Both the position numbers and the translations under genes were made by a program. DNA of 64,000 nucleotides from Halogeometricum sp. S3BR5-2 (GTDB lineage: Archaea > Halobacteriota > Halobacteria > Halobacteriales > Haloferacaceae). Below are positions 7,994-16,243 of the stretch, piece by piece. Below the pieces are notes generated by a model, which saw only the letters and a program-made list of their open reading frames with translations, was not told the DNA's origin and ran no database searches. The DNA lies in contig NZ_JAMQOQ010000002.1 of the NCBI RefSeq assembly GCF_031624635.1, positions 930,001-994,000 of the forward strand. Direction: 5' to 3'. Each line of letters opens with the position of its first letter. Within the stretch, counting starts at the first letter, position 1.

Positions 7994-9439
7994 ATGGTAA
8001 CGAAACTTCGCAAATCCATTCCACGAGAGATAGAGGACGAACTGCTCGGACGGGCGAACGTCGTCGGCGTCGGTCGCGGCCCGAAGCGGATCGACGGAAA
8101 GTCGCAGGGTGAGGAGACGATCGTCGTCTTCGTCTCGCAGAAGCTTCACAAGGAGGACCTGGACGAGGACGATATCGTCCCCGAGACGGTCTCGATCCAG
8201 GAGCAAGAGATCGAAACCGACGTCCAGGAGTCGCCGGGTGGGTTCTTCGCCCAGCACCGACAGCGACAGATGCAGACGTCCGCGGCCGGACAGTCCGCGC
8301 AATCGACGCGCTCGCCGCGTGCCGAAGCGGGACTCTCGAAACAGATGATGCGGGCGCAGGACGCCGCCATCCAGTTCGGCGAAACCCGAAAGGACCGCTG
8401 GCGGCCGTCGGTTCCCGCCGGTGTCTCGATCGGGAACGAGAACAGCAACTCCGCCGGAACGAACGGGACGCCGCCCCTCCGAACCGAGAACGGTGACGTC
8501 GTATTCCTGACGAACGCACACGTGGCCGCTCCGTTCGGGAACTCCGCTCCGGACGACGCGATACTCCAACCGGGCGTGTTCGACGGCGGGGTCGCCCCGG
8601 ACGATACCATCGGCAGACTGTTGGAGGCGGTCGAACTGTCCGAAGAGGAGGATAACACCACCGACAGCGCGCTGGTCGAGATAACCGGCAACGTGGAGAA
8701 CGACATCCTCGGCGTCGGGAAGCTACAGGGGTGGAAGACGGCCACGTACGACGTCGACCACTACAAGAGCGGGCGGACGACGGCGACGACGAGTTCGCGA
8801 CTCGTCGCGCGCGACGTCACCGCACGCGTCAACTACGGGGCGGAGTTCTCCGAGCCGCTCACGTTCGTCGGGTTGGACGTGTTCGAGGCGTTCAGCGCGG
8901 CCGGCGACAGCGGGAGCCTCATCGGCGTCGAGGAGAGCGACGGGTTCCACGGTACGGATCTCCTCTTCGCCGGCAGCACCGCGTACACGCTCGGTATCCC
9001 GATGGACGCCGTCCAGGACGAACACGGCATCCTCGAACCCATCGAGGCGGAAGACGACGAAAACGGCGTCGGCAGCGCCGGTGAGGAGCAGGGTCAGCCG
9101 CAACTTCCCGGAGCCAACCCCGAGGGACCGCCGGAACTCGAACAGTCCGCCTCCTCGTCGGTCAGCGCCGAGTTAGAGGCGGAGGCACAGGCGACGTACA
9201 CGGCGCTGACCGGATACGTCGCCGGGAACAGTACCGTGTATCGCTGGCACGGCGCGTGGAACCCCGGTTACACCGTTCACTACTCGGTTCGCCCGACGAC
9301 GAACGGCCAGTTCATCCGCGGTTCGGTCTACTACACGTACAAAGACGGGGATGGGAACCTCTGGTACCTCGTTCAGATACAGAACCTCACCAGTTCGGCC
9401 AGCTACTACGACGTCCGCGCGTCGTACGAGTACAGCTAA
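7994..9439 (+). CDS. trypsin-like (GDSG) serine protease-like protein with shared C-terminal domain
   Basis: A 481-residue protein. Residues 1-75 match the N-terminal module seen in many prokaryotic trypsin-like proteins (ANVVGVGRGPK, then IVVFVSQKL). The chymotrypsin-fold core carries a plausible triad: His176 in LTNAHVA, Asp224 in TTDSALVEI and Ser306 in AAGDSGSLI. An acidic Gly/Pro/Gln linker (about 350-390) leads to a 90-residue Tyr-rich C-terminal domain (392-481) that is 84/90 identical to the end of the next gene's product. No Sec or Tat signal and no membrane segment is evident, so it may act inside the cell or leave by another route. Start is supported by a ribosome-binding site. Substrate unknown; the Q-rich neighbour is the obvious candidate partner. 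Confidence 0.8.
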   Translation: MVTKLRKSIPREIEDELLGRANVVGVGRGPKRIDGKSQGEETIVVFVSQKLHKEDLDEDDIVPETVSIQEQEIETDVQESPGGFFAQHRQRQMQTSAAGQSAQSTRSPRAEAGLSKQMMRAQDAAIQFGETRKDRWRPSVPAGVSIGNENSNSAGTNGTPPLRTENGDVVFLTNAHVAAPFGNSAPDDAILQPGVFDGGVAPDDTIGRLLEAVELSEEEDNTTDSALVEITGNVENDILGVGKLQGWKTATYDVDHYKSGRTTATTSSRLVARDVTARVNYGAEFSEPLTFVGLDVFEAFSAAGDSGSLIGVEESDGFHGTDLLFAGSTAYTLGIPMDAVQDEHGILEPIEAEDDENGVGSAGEEQGQPQLPGANPEGPPELEQSASSSVSAELEAEAQATYTALTGYVAGNSTVYRWHGAWNPGYTVHYSVRPTTNGQFIRGSVYYTYKDGDGNLWYLVQIQNLTSSASYYDVRASYEYS

Positions 9440-9447
9440 CGACAGCC

Positions 9448-10263
9448 ATGGACGTACCACCGACCAATCCGAACGCGTTCGGCACGGTTCTGCCGGACGC
9501 GCAGTCGATAGCCCGAGAGCAGCCACAGCAGTCCGCCGAACAGCACGAAATCGAACGGATGCAACCCCAACAGATCCCACAGATGCAGCAACCCCAGGAA
9601 CTCTCACAGCCGCAGATACAGTCCCACGAACAGCAGACGCAACCGCAGCAGCCCCAGCAGCAGATGCAACCGCAGCAACAGCCCCAACAGCAGATACAAC
9701 CGCAGCAACAGCCCCAACAGCAGATGCAACCGCAGCAACAGCCCCAGCAGCAGCAACCGTCCCAGCAGCAACCGCAGATGCAGTCGCAGCAACAATCCCC
9801 GCAGCAGCAACAGCAGTTCCCGCAGGCGCAATCACAACAGCAGTCCGGACAGCAGACCGCTCCGCCGGACCCGATGCAGTTCGAGCAGTCCGGACAGCAA
9901 CTCTCTCAGGGGCTGAACATCGAAGGCGTCTCGCCGCCCGGGTTCGACGCCGCTTCCATGGGGACGCAGTCGTCCGCCATCGAAGCCGGTGCCGAGTTAG
10001 AGGCGGAAGCGCAGGCGACGTACACGGCGCTGACCGGATACGTCGCCGGGAACGACACCGTGTATCGCTGGCACGGCGCGTGGCACCCCGGTTATACCGT
10101 CCACTACTCGGCTCGCCCGACGACGAACGGTCGATACATCCGCGGCTCCGTCTACTACACGTACAAGGACGGTGACGGGAACCTCTGGTATCTCGTCCAG
10201 ATACAGAACCTCTCCAGTTCGGCCAGCTACTACGACGTCCGCGCGTCGTACGAGTACAGCTAA
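9448..10263 (+). CDS. Gln/Pro-rich low-complexity protein with the same C-terminal domain
   Basis: A 271-residue protein in three parts: a short N-terminus (MDVPPTNPNAFG); a low-complexity Gln/Pro/Met segment (about residues 25-150) built of near-decapeptide repeats such as QMQPQQQPQQ; and a C-terminal 90-residue Tyr-rich domain (182-271) nearly identical to that of the upstream protease-like protein. The frame is open further upstream but would overlap that gene, so the ATG eight bases after its stop was taken. No signal peptide or membrane segment. Gln-rich tracts of this kind are rare in haloarchaea, whose proteins favour Glu/Asp, and resemble prion-like or self-associating sequences. Function unknown. 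Confidence 0.7.
   Translation: MDVPPTNPNAFGTVLPDAQSIAREQPQQSAEQHEIERMQPQQIPQMQQPQELSQPQIQSHEQQTQPQQPQQQMQPQQQPQQQIQPQQQPQQQMQPQQQPQQQQPSQQQPQMQSQQQSPQQQQQFPQAQSQQQSGQQTAPPDPMQFEQSGQQLSQGLNIEGVSPPGFDAASMGTQSSAIEAGAELEAEAQATYTALTGYVAGNDTVYRWHGAWHPGYTVHYSARPTTNGRYIRGSVYYTYKDGDGNLWYLVQIQNLSSSASYYDVRASYEYS
9634..9750 (+). repeat. 30-base in-frame tandem repeat in the Q-rich gene
   Basis: Three 30-base units start at 9661, 9691 and 9721 and differ at only one to three positions; a 27-base degenerate unit precedes them at 9634. Each unit encodes ten residues of the Gln/Pro repeat. Because the period is a multiple of three, slippage would lengthen or shorten the protein without a frameshift. Confidence 0.85.
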
Positions 10264-10449
10264 CGCGAGTCGGTAGAGCGCGTCCGCTCCGGATGCCGAG
10301 GACGTGCGTCTCGGTTTCGGAGGACGGCTCGCCACCGGTCCGTCGGTGGAACGCACTACTCGCGTAAGGCGACAGCGACTGCCCGGCGTGCGACTGCGAG
10401 GCCCCCGCGCAGTGAGGGCGCTCGTAGCGTTGGTCGGAAACGGTCGCGG

Positions 10450-11106
10450 TCAGGCCGTGTCGTTCCCGACCGCACAGAGGCGGCGACGAATCGCCGCTTT
10501 CGCCGTCTCGCGGTTCTTTCCGTCTCGCTCGCGGGACAGTAACCGTTCGAGTTCCTCCGTCGTCGTCACGTCCGGGAGTCGGTCCCGGAGTTCGTGGACC
10601 GTGTACTGTTCGGGGTCGAACGTCGTCTCCGTCGGCTTCTCCTCTGCGACAGTCTCCGTCGATTCTGGAGGCGCTTCGTCGCCCGAGGCAGTGGGCGGTA
10701 GTGTCTGCGTGTCGGCGGCCGGTGGCGTGGGCTGCTCGGTCGAGAGCGCCGTCGCCAACTCGTCGGACGGGGGCAGCGACGGCCGGGCGGGCGGTGTCGA
10801 CGGTCGATCCGACGGCGGTTCCGCGGAGGCGGGAGCTGCCGGTTCGGGAGACGGTGGTTCGGCGTCGTTCGGTGTTGCGGAGGTGGTGGCGTCGACACGG
10901 CCACCCGCCTCGATTTCCGTCCCGTCAGTCGGGACTCCGCGCCCGTCGTCGACGTCTCGCAGTGCCACCAGAACCTCCGGCGGCGGGACTAATCCGTCGA
11001 CGCCGTGCACGCGCGGATATCGAGTGTCGAGAGCGGCGTTCTTCGCGGCTCCGTGCGGCGGGGCCGGTGGCGGGTTCGTTTCGAGAGCGACGGGGTTCGG
11101 GTTCAT
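10450..11106 (-). CDS. Pro-rich disordered protein with C-terminal helical domain
   Basis: A 218-residue protein of unknown function. The first 60 residues are a mixed segment (TRYPRVHGVDGLVPPPEVLV), residues about 70-160 are a Pro/Ser/Thr/Ala/Glu-rich disordered region, and the last 50 (YTVHELRDRLPDVTTTEELE onward, ending in AIRRRL) resemble the short helical motif (EL/RDRL ... LL ... E ... R ... AIxxRL) found at the ends of various haloarchaeal and actinobacterial proteins. It points toward the Q-rich gene and lies downstream of one or two tiny ORFs on the same strand, possibly one transcript. Its low complexity matches the character of the 8-11 kb region. Confidence 0.6.
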   Translation of the reverse strand: MNPNPVALETNPPPAPPHGAAKNAALDTRYPRVHGVDGLVPPPEVLVALRDVDDGRGVPTDGTEIEAGGRVDATTSATPNDAEPPSPEPAAPASAEPPSDRPSTPPARPSLPPSDELATALSTEQPTPPAADTQTLPPTASGDEAPPESTETVAEEKPTETTFDPEQYTVHELRDRLPDVTTTEELERLLSRERDGKNRETAKAAIRRRLCAVGNDTA

Positions 11107-11179
11107 GATCGGGGGATGTCCGCCCCGTTCTCGGGCGGACGTCCGTAAAATCCGAACGACGGATCGGACCTGCGGTCGC

Positions 11180-11341
11180 CTAATCGGCGACGCACACGTC
11201 CGATTTCACGTGAACCTCGACGATGGGCGCGGCGACGCTCGTGAACACCAGCCATCGCTCGTCCCCGTCCTCGTAGGTTCCGGTCTGTACCAGTTCGTCG
11301 CGCTGTGCTCGCGTGTCGGTCCGCGGGAGATCCTCAGTCAC
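11180..11341 (-). CDS. small protein, 53 aa, GTG start
   Basis: A short ORF upstream of, and on the same strand as, the Pro-rich gene. It starts with GTG six bases after a strong GGAGGAG ribosome-binding site (read on the minus strand) and encodes 53 residues with haloarchaeal codon choice, including DELVQTGTYEDGDERWLVFT and a hydrophobic-acidic C-terminus. No family recognised. The content looks like a small beta-rich protein. The ribosome-binding site is the main support. Confidence 0.5.
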   Translation of the reverse strand: MTEDLPRTDTRAQRDELVQTGTYEDGDERWLVFTSVAAPIVEVHVKSDVCVAD

Positions 11342-11426
11342 GGTGCTCCTCCGTCAAAAGCCGGTCGTGTCGACCGTTAACCGAGTCAACCGAGTGTTCA
11401 TCGTGCGAACCGATGACGTTAGTCAT
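11334..11426 (-). CDS. possible 30-residue peptide overlapping the next small ORF
   Basis: ATG at 11426, 30 residues (beginning MTNVIGSHDEHSVDSVNGRH), with its stop overlapping the GTG start of the 53-residue ORF by eight bases, an arrangement typical of translational coupling. The ribosome-binding site of the downstream ORF lies inside it. Support is limited to this overlap and to the absence of anything else here; it may be chance. Confidence 0.25.
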   Translation of the reverse strand: MTNVIGSHDEHSVDSVNGRHDRLLTEEHRD

Positions 11427-11483
11427 CACCCCTCATATCAGATAACGGGATATAGCTCTTTTTGTAAAATTTCCGTCTAGTTA

Positions 11484-11669
11484 CTACTGTCCGAACTCCG
11501 ACAGAACGGTCCAGTCGTTCGCAGAGTTCTCCTTCGACGCCCGGACGTCTTCGATTCTCTCGTCGTCGCCGCCAGCACGCGTTCGAACGTCGACTAGCGG
11601 CCATACCTCGCTGTCGGGCCGTGCGAACGGCGAGCGGCGGCCCGTCTGAACAACTACGAATAAACGCAT
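11484..11669 (-). CDS. small hypothetical protein, 61 aa
   Basis: ATG at 11669 gives 61 residues (MRLFVVVQTGRRSP at the start, ENSANDWTVLSEFGQ at the end) with G/C in most third codon positions, as expected for this genome, although the start of the gene uses several A/T-ending codons. It is divergent from the fatty-acid oxidation gene at 11730. No family recognised. Could be a genuine small regulator-like protein or a fragment. Confidence 0.35.
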   Translation of the reverse strand: MRLFVVVQTGRRSPFARPDSEVWPLVDVRTRAGGDDERIEDVRASKENSANDWTVLSEFGQ

Positions 11670-11729
11670 TAAGAGTTTCAAGAGTACGCTAGGGAAACGT
11701 TGAAACGCCTCGCAACCGAGATTCCGGGT

Positions 11730-13712
11730 ATGGAATTAGACGATATCAACACTATCACGGTTCTCGGTGCCGGTAACATGGGTCACGGCATCGCCGAGGT
11801 GGCGGCGCTGGCGGGCTACGAGGTGCACCTGCGCGACATCAACGAGGAGTTCGTGGAGAACGGCTACGACCAGATCGAGTGGTCGCTCGGGAAACTCGCC
11901 GAGAACGAGCAGATATCGGACTCCGACGCCGACGCGGCCCTCGAACGGGTGAGCACGTACGTCGACCTCGCGGAGTCCGTCTCGGAGGCCGACGTGGTGA
12001 TAGAGGCCGTCCCCGAGCGGATGGACATCAAGAAGGACGTCTACACCGAGTTGGAGGCGGCCGCCCCCGAGGAGACGGTGTTCGCCACGAACACCTCCAG
12101 CCTCTCGGTCACCGAACTCGCCGAGGTGACCGAACGCCCCGAGCGGTTCTGCGGGATGCACTTCTTCAACCCGCCCGTCCGGATGCAACTCGTCGAGGTC
12201 ATCTCCGGGGCGGAGACTTCTGAAGAAACGATGGACCTGATAACCGACCTCGCCGAGGCGATGGGGAAGACGCCCGTGCGCGTGATGAAGGACAGCCCCG
12301 GGTTCGTCGCCAACCGCATTCTGGTGCCCCTGATGAACGAGGCGGCCTGGATCGTCGAATCCGGCGACGCCACCGTCTCGGAGGTCGACTCCACGACGAA
12401 GTACGAGATGGGCCTCCCGATGGGGAGCTTCGAACTCGCCGACCAGGTCGGTATCGACGTGGGCTATCACGTCCTCGAGTACATGCACGAGGTGCTGGGC
12501 GACGCCTACGAACCCTGCCCGCTCCTCGAAGAGAAAGTCGAGGCGGAGAACCTCGGGAAGAAGACCGGGAAGGGCTTCTACGACTACGAGGACGGCGAGG
12601 GCGCGCAGGTGCCCACCGACGAGGTCCGCGAGGACGTCGCCCGCCGTCTGACGGCCGTGATGGCGAACGAGGTGGCCGGACTCCTCGGAAACGAGGTGGC
12701 GACCGTCGACGACGTCGACCGCGCGCTGAAACTCGGGGGCGGGTTCCCCGACGGCCCGGCGAAGATGGCCGACGACGCGGGTCTGGAGACGCTGGTCGAG
12801 ACGCTCGACGACCTGCACGAGGAGACGGGCGCGGAGCGCTACGAGGCGGTCGACTACCTGCGCGAACTGGCCGAATCGGGCGATAACTTCCACGGGAGCG
12901 CCGACGAGGGCGACGGCGCCGACCCCTACGACTTCGAGAACGTCTCCGTCGAGGTGCGAGACGGGGTGGGACATCTCGAACTCGACCGTCCGCACCGGCT
13001 GAACACCATCAGCGACGACCTCATCGCGGACTTCTCCGACGCCGTCGACGCTCTCGCCGCGGACGACGGCGTGCGCGCCATCCTTCTCACGGGGGCGGGC
13101 GACCGCGCGTTCTCCGCGGGCGCCGACATCCAGAGCGCCGCCGGAAGCGCCGGCGACCCCAACCTCGGCGCGGAACTCTCGCGGCAGGGTCAGCACACGT
13201 TCGGCAAGCTCGAAGACTGCGACAAACCCGTCGTCGCCGCCATCGACGGCTACTGTCTCGGCGGCGGGATGGAGTTGAGCATGTGTGCGGACCTGCGCGT
13301 CGCCTCGAAGCGTTCGGAGTTCGGTCAGCCCGAACACGACCTCGGTCTCCTGCCGGGGTGGGGCGGCAGCGTCCGCCTCCAGCGCATCGTCGGCACCGGC
13401 CGCGCGAAGGAGATCATCTTCACCGCCGACCGCTACGACGCGGAGACGATGGCCGACTACGGCTTCGTCAACGAGGTGTACGACAACGACGAGTTCGACG
13501 AGGAGGCGTTCGAATACGCGAAGCGGTTCGCCGGGGGACCGCCCATCGCGCAGAAGTACACCAAGCGCGCGATGCACAGCGGATGGGACGACACGGACGC
13601 CGGCCTCGAAGTCGAATCGCAGGCGTTCGGCCTCCTCTTCGCCACCGACGACCTGATGGAGGGGATGACGGCGTTCATGGGTGACCGCGACCCCGAGTTC
13701 GAGGGCAAGTAA
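11730..13712 (+). CDS. fused 3-hydroxyacyl-CoA dehydrogenase / enoyl-CoA hydratase
   Basis: Bifunctional beta-oxidation enzyme of 660 residues. The N-terminal half is the dehydrogenase: NAD-binding VLGAGNMGHGIAEVA, the catalytic-histidine region MHFFNPPVRM, and KDSPGFVANRIL, followed by two C-terminal 3HCDH helical domains. From about residue 400 it is a crotonase: GAGDRAFSAGADIQ is the oxyanion-hole region and DGYCLGGGMELSMCADLRVAS the second signature. The order dehydrogenase-then-hydratase is the reverse of bacterial FadB and is common in archaea. The ATG at 11730 was preferred over an upstream TTG because it begins immediately before the Rossmann fold. It hydrates enoyl-CoA and oxidises the product with NAD. 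Confidence 0.95.
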   Translation: MELDDINTITVLGAGNMGHGIAEVAALAGYEVHLRDINEEFVENGYDQIEWSLGKLAENEQISDSDADAALERVSTYVDLAESVSEADVVIEAVPERMDIKKDVYTELEAAAPEETVFATNTSSLSVTELAEVTERPERFCGMHFFNPPVRMQLVEVISGAETSEETMDLITDLAEAMGKTPVRVMKDSPGFVANRILVPLMNEAAWIVESGDATVSEVDSTTKYEMGLPMGSFELADQVGIDVGYHVLEYMHEVLGDAYEPCPLLEEKVEAENLGKKTGKGFYDYEDGEGAQVPTDEVREDVARRLTAVMANEVAGLLGNEVATVDDVDRALKLGGGFPDGPAKMADDAGLETLVETLDDLHEETGAERYEAVDYLRELAESGDNFHGSADEGDGADPYDFENVSVEVRDGVGHLELDRPHRLNTISDDLIADFSDAVDALAADDGVRAILLTGAGDRAFSAGADIQSAAGSAGDPNLGAELSRQGQHTFGKLEDCDKPVVAAIDGYCLGGGMELSMCADLRVASKRSEFGQPEHDLGLLPGWGGSVRLQRIVGTGRAKEIIFTADRYDAETMADYGFVNEVYDNDEFDEEAFEYAKRFAGGPPIAQKYTKRAMHSGWDDTDAGLEVESQAFGLLFATDDLMEGMTAFMGDRDPEFEGK

Positions 13713-13781
13713 GAGACTCCCTCCCGCGGCTACTCCGTAACGGAATCTTTAAACGAATTAGCCCACCACGATAGAGTGCAG

Positions 13782-13856
<75 letters not shown>

Positions 13857-13914
13857 TCCCCACCGTACTCTCGTCTCCCAATTTTCACACGTGGCATAGC
13901 ACGAACCAAACCCT

Positions 13915-14061
13915 ATGTCACAGGCCGAGTCGATTCACTCGACCTCAAACCCCGACCCCGTACCGCGATTGGCGTTCGTGTCGGACTCAATTCAGAAGTC
14001 GGCGGGCTCTTCGGGAGGTCTCGAACTCGAAGACTTCCCGTTCGTGACCGAAACGTCTTAG
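13915..14061 (+). CDS. possible 48-residue small protein after tRNA-Glu
   Basis: In the 340-base gap between tRNA-Glu and the exonuclease gene the only notable reading frame is this one, with ATG at 13915 and 48 residues (ending GLELEDFPFVTETS). About 70 % of codons end in G or C, below the local average. An AT-rich TTTTCACA stretch lies near 27-33 bases upstream. Nothing matches a family I know, and it could be a remnant. The rest of the gap shows nothing recognisable. Confidence 0.25.
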   Translation: MSQAESIHSTSNPDPVPRLAFVSDSIQKSAGSSGGLELEDFPFVTETS

Positions 14062-14196
14062 CCGACCGAGCGGCGTTCCTCGGCGTGTTCGTCCACGAAC
14101 TCGCAGGTGCCGGAGCGCCGTTCGGCGACCGGACTCGAAGATTGGAGAAGACGCTCGCGCCGTCGCTCGAACGAGTCGTCGGAGCGCGTTCCTGAG

Positions 14197-14934
14197 ATGG
14201 GGACGCTCGTACTCGACATCGAGACGGCGAGTCCGTTCGGCGAACCGCCCGAGAACGCGAACGAGACGGAGCACTACGAGTGGGTCGCCGTCGGCCTCGC
14301 GTACGCCGACGAACTCGACGAGACGCCGGAGACGGAGGTGCTGTTCCGTCGGGGCGACTGGGACGACGCGTACACCGTCGACCTCTTCGAGCGACTGTTC
14401 GAGTGGTGCGACGAACGGGCCGTCGACCGGGTGCTCACGTACAACGGCACGTGGTTCGACGGGAAACACCTCCTCAACTGGGCCGACGAACTCGACGCGT
14501 CGACCGACCGCGAGTTCCGGCGACGCATCGAGGCACTCTTCGAGAACCACGTCGACGTCGCCCTCGCGGCGGCCGACGAGTACGCGGACGAACTCTGGGA
14601 CGACCAGTACATCCTCCCGGACTGGAAGGCGTACGACCTCGCGGGTATCGACAACGACAGCGTCTGGTACGACGACTACGACTTCCCCGACGTCTACCTC
14701 TCGGAGATAGACGGACCCGCCGTCCAGGGTAAGCACGTCGGACGGATACTCGGAGCGCGGTACGTCGAGAACGTCAGCGTCGGTATCGAGGCCACCAGCG
14801 TCCACCGGGAACTCGCGCGCCTCCTCGAAGACTACTCCGAGAGCGACGTCGCGGACCTGATCGAACTCTACGCCGCACTCGGCGGTCCCGCCCTCGACGA
14901 GACGTACCGCCGGTCGGCTCGCGAGATTCGATAG
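14197..14934 (+). CDS. predicted 3'-5' exonuclease, RNase H-like DEDD family
   Basis: A 245-residue protein with a DnaQ-like ribonuclease-H fold. The start reads GTLVLDIETASPFG, giving the first two acidic metal ligands (D-x-E); LTYNGTWFDGKHLL contains the second conserved Asp, and an acidic residue in SDVADLIELYAAL could close the site. Such proteins in haloarchaea are annotated as ribonuclease H-like domain proteins and are presumed nucleases of unknown role. The frame is open to 14107, but that extension is basic and low in similarity to anything, so ATG 14197 directly before the beta strand was chosen. Confidence 0.75.
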   Translation: MGTLVLDIETASPFGEPPENANETEHYEWVAVGLAYADELDETPETEVLFRRGDWDDAYTVDLFERLFEWCDERAVDRVLTYNGTWFDGKHLLNWADELDASTDREFRRRIEALFENHVDVALAAADEYADELWDDQYILPDWKAYDLAGIDNDSVWYDDYDFPDVYLSEIDGPAVQGKHVGRILGARYVENVSVGIEATSVHRELARLLEDYSESDVADLIELYAALGGPALDETYRRSAREIR

Positions 14935-15152
14935 CGGTCGGTCCTCCTCCCCGCCGGCCGACGCGGCCGGAGTTGAACCGCCCGACTTGATTATCAAATG
15001 TTATTTCTCTGCCGATAGAATTTTATCTAAATGGAGAAAGTCTGAAGCGTGAGTCATACACGGATCTCCTCGGAAGACGCAGCCGTTCGGGGGGGACCGT
15101 TTATACCGTCGCACGGAATAGATGGACGTAGTCGGTGGGGAGGGGTAACGAG

Positions 15153-15761
15153 GTGAGCGTACAACGCGTGTTCGCAGACGACGAAGCCGAGCGGTTGACG
15201 AAAGACGACATCTACTCGATGTTGAGTAACCGTCGGCGCCGGTTGGTGCTCGACCATCTCCGCCGAATCGGAGAGGAGGTGTCGGTCCGCGACCTCTCGG
15301 AGGAGGTGGCGGCGTTAGAGAACGGTATCGACGCGAAAGAGGTGACGTACAAGCAGCGAAAGCGCGTCTACACGTCGCTCCACCAGACGCACCTGCCGAA
15401 ACTCGACGACGTGGGCGTCGTGGTGTACGACCGCGACCGCGGCACCATCTCGTTGACGCCGCTGGCGACCGAACTCGACTCCTTTCTGGTGGACGACAGC
15501 GAAGACGAACCACCCCGTTCGACCCCGTGGCCGATGTACTATCTGGGATTGTCGGCGCTGTCGATACTACTCGTGACGCTCGCGTGGACGCGGCTCTTCC
15601 CCTTCTCGTTGCTACCGGACCTCGGGTACGGGCTCCTCATCGGGTTCGGGTTCGCCGTTTCGGCCGCCCTGCACGTCTACACCGAACGCCGGGGCGGGGC
15701 GGGCGAAACTCCCCGCGCCGTCGCCCTGCTGACCGACCCGCGGCGGCGGGACGGCGACTGA
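15153..15761 (+). CDS. DUF7344-type winged-helix membrane protein, copy 1
   Basis: A 202-residue protein with an N-terminal winged-helix domain (DDIYSMLSNRRRRLVLDHL, then VYTSLHQTHLPKLDDVGVV as recognition region and wing) and two C-terminal hydrophobic segments (about 130-150 and 158-178). The layout is typical of haloarchaeal membrane-attached regulators. GTG 15153 was chosen because a GGGGAGGGG ribosome-binding site precedes it by seven bases; GTG 15135 is the alternative. A TATA-like TTATAC lies at 15100-15106. A paralogue sits at 17766-18371 with DsbB and the cryptochrome between. Target genes unknown. Confidence 0.8.
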   Translation: MSVQRVFADDEAERLTKDDIYSMLSNRRRRLVLDHLRRIGEEVSVRDLSEEVAALENGIDAKEVTYKQRKRVYTSLHQTHLPKLDDVGVVVYDRDRGTISLTPLATELDSFLVDDSEDEPPRSTPWPMYYLGLSALSILLVTLAWTRLFPFSLLPDLGYGLLIGFGFAVSAALHVYTERRGGAGETPRAVALLTDPRRRDGD

Positions 15762-15804
15762 CCGACTCCGACACGTTCAAGCCGTCCGCTGTCGGGGTCC
15801 GAAC

Positions 15805-16236
15805 ATGGCGTCTTCGACACGCGGCGTCCTCGCCCTCTCGACGCTCGTCGCCGCCGTCGCCACCGCGGGGAGCCTGTTCTTCAGCCTCGGCCTCGGTCTG
15901 GTCCCGTGCGAACTCTGCTGGTACCAGCGCATCCTGATGTACCCGCTCGTCGTCGTCCTCGGCGTCGCCGCCGCGGAGGAGCGAACCGACGTCTACCGGA
16001 CGGCGCTGCCGCTGTCGGTGCTCGGCATCCTCGTCTCCTCGTACCACGTCTACATCCAACTGTTCCCGGTGTCGACGGGGTGCACGCTCGGCGGCGGGTG
16101 TTCGTCCATCCAGTACCCGATGCTGGGCGGTCTGTTGACCATCCCGCGACTCGCGCTCATCGCGTTCGTCCTGATAACCGTCCTCGTCGGCGTTCTCGCC
16201 TACCGGGAGGATGGGGCGGGCGCGTGGGGTCGCTAA
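15805..16236 (+). CDS. dsbB: disulfide bond formation protein B
   Basis: Membrane quinone reductase that re-oxidises a DsbA-like thioredoxin outside the cytoplasm. The 143 residues form four membrane helices. The first cysteine pair is CELC at 35-38 within PCELCWYQR, a DsbB signature, and the second pair is C93 and C99 in the second external loop (GCTLGGGC). Slightly shorter than E. coli DsbB, as usual in haloarchaea. No dsbA is visible in the window. Confidence 0.92.
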   Translation: MASSTRGVLALSTLVAAVATAGSLFFSLGLGLVPCELCWYQRILMYPLVVVLGVAAAEERTDVYRTALPLSVLGILVSSYHVYIQLFPVSTGCTLGGGCSSIQYPMLGGLLTIPRLALIAFVLITVLVGVLAYREDGAGAWGR

Positions 16237-16243
16237 CGGCGCG

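Noticed and set aside
9634..9750. CRISPR-like array
   Set aside because: Units are contiguous with no spacers and encode an in-frame peptide repeat.
15135..15152. Upstream GTG as the start of the first DUF7344-type gene
   Set aside because: The strong ribosome-binding site fits GTG 15153 better; kept as alternative only.
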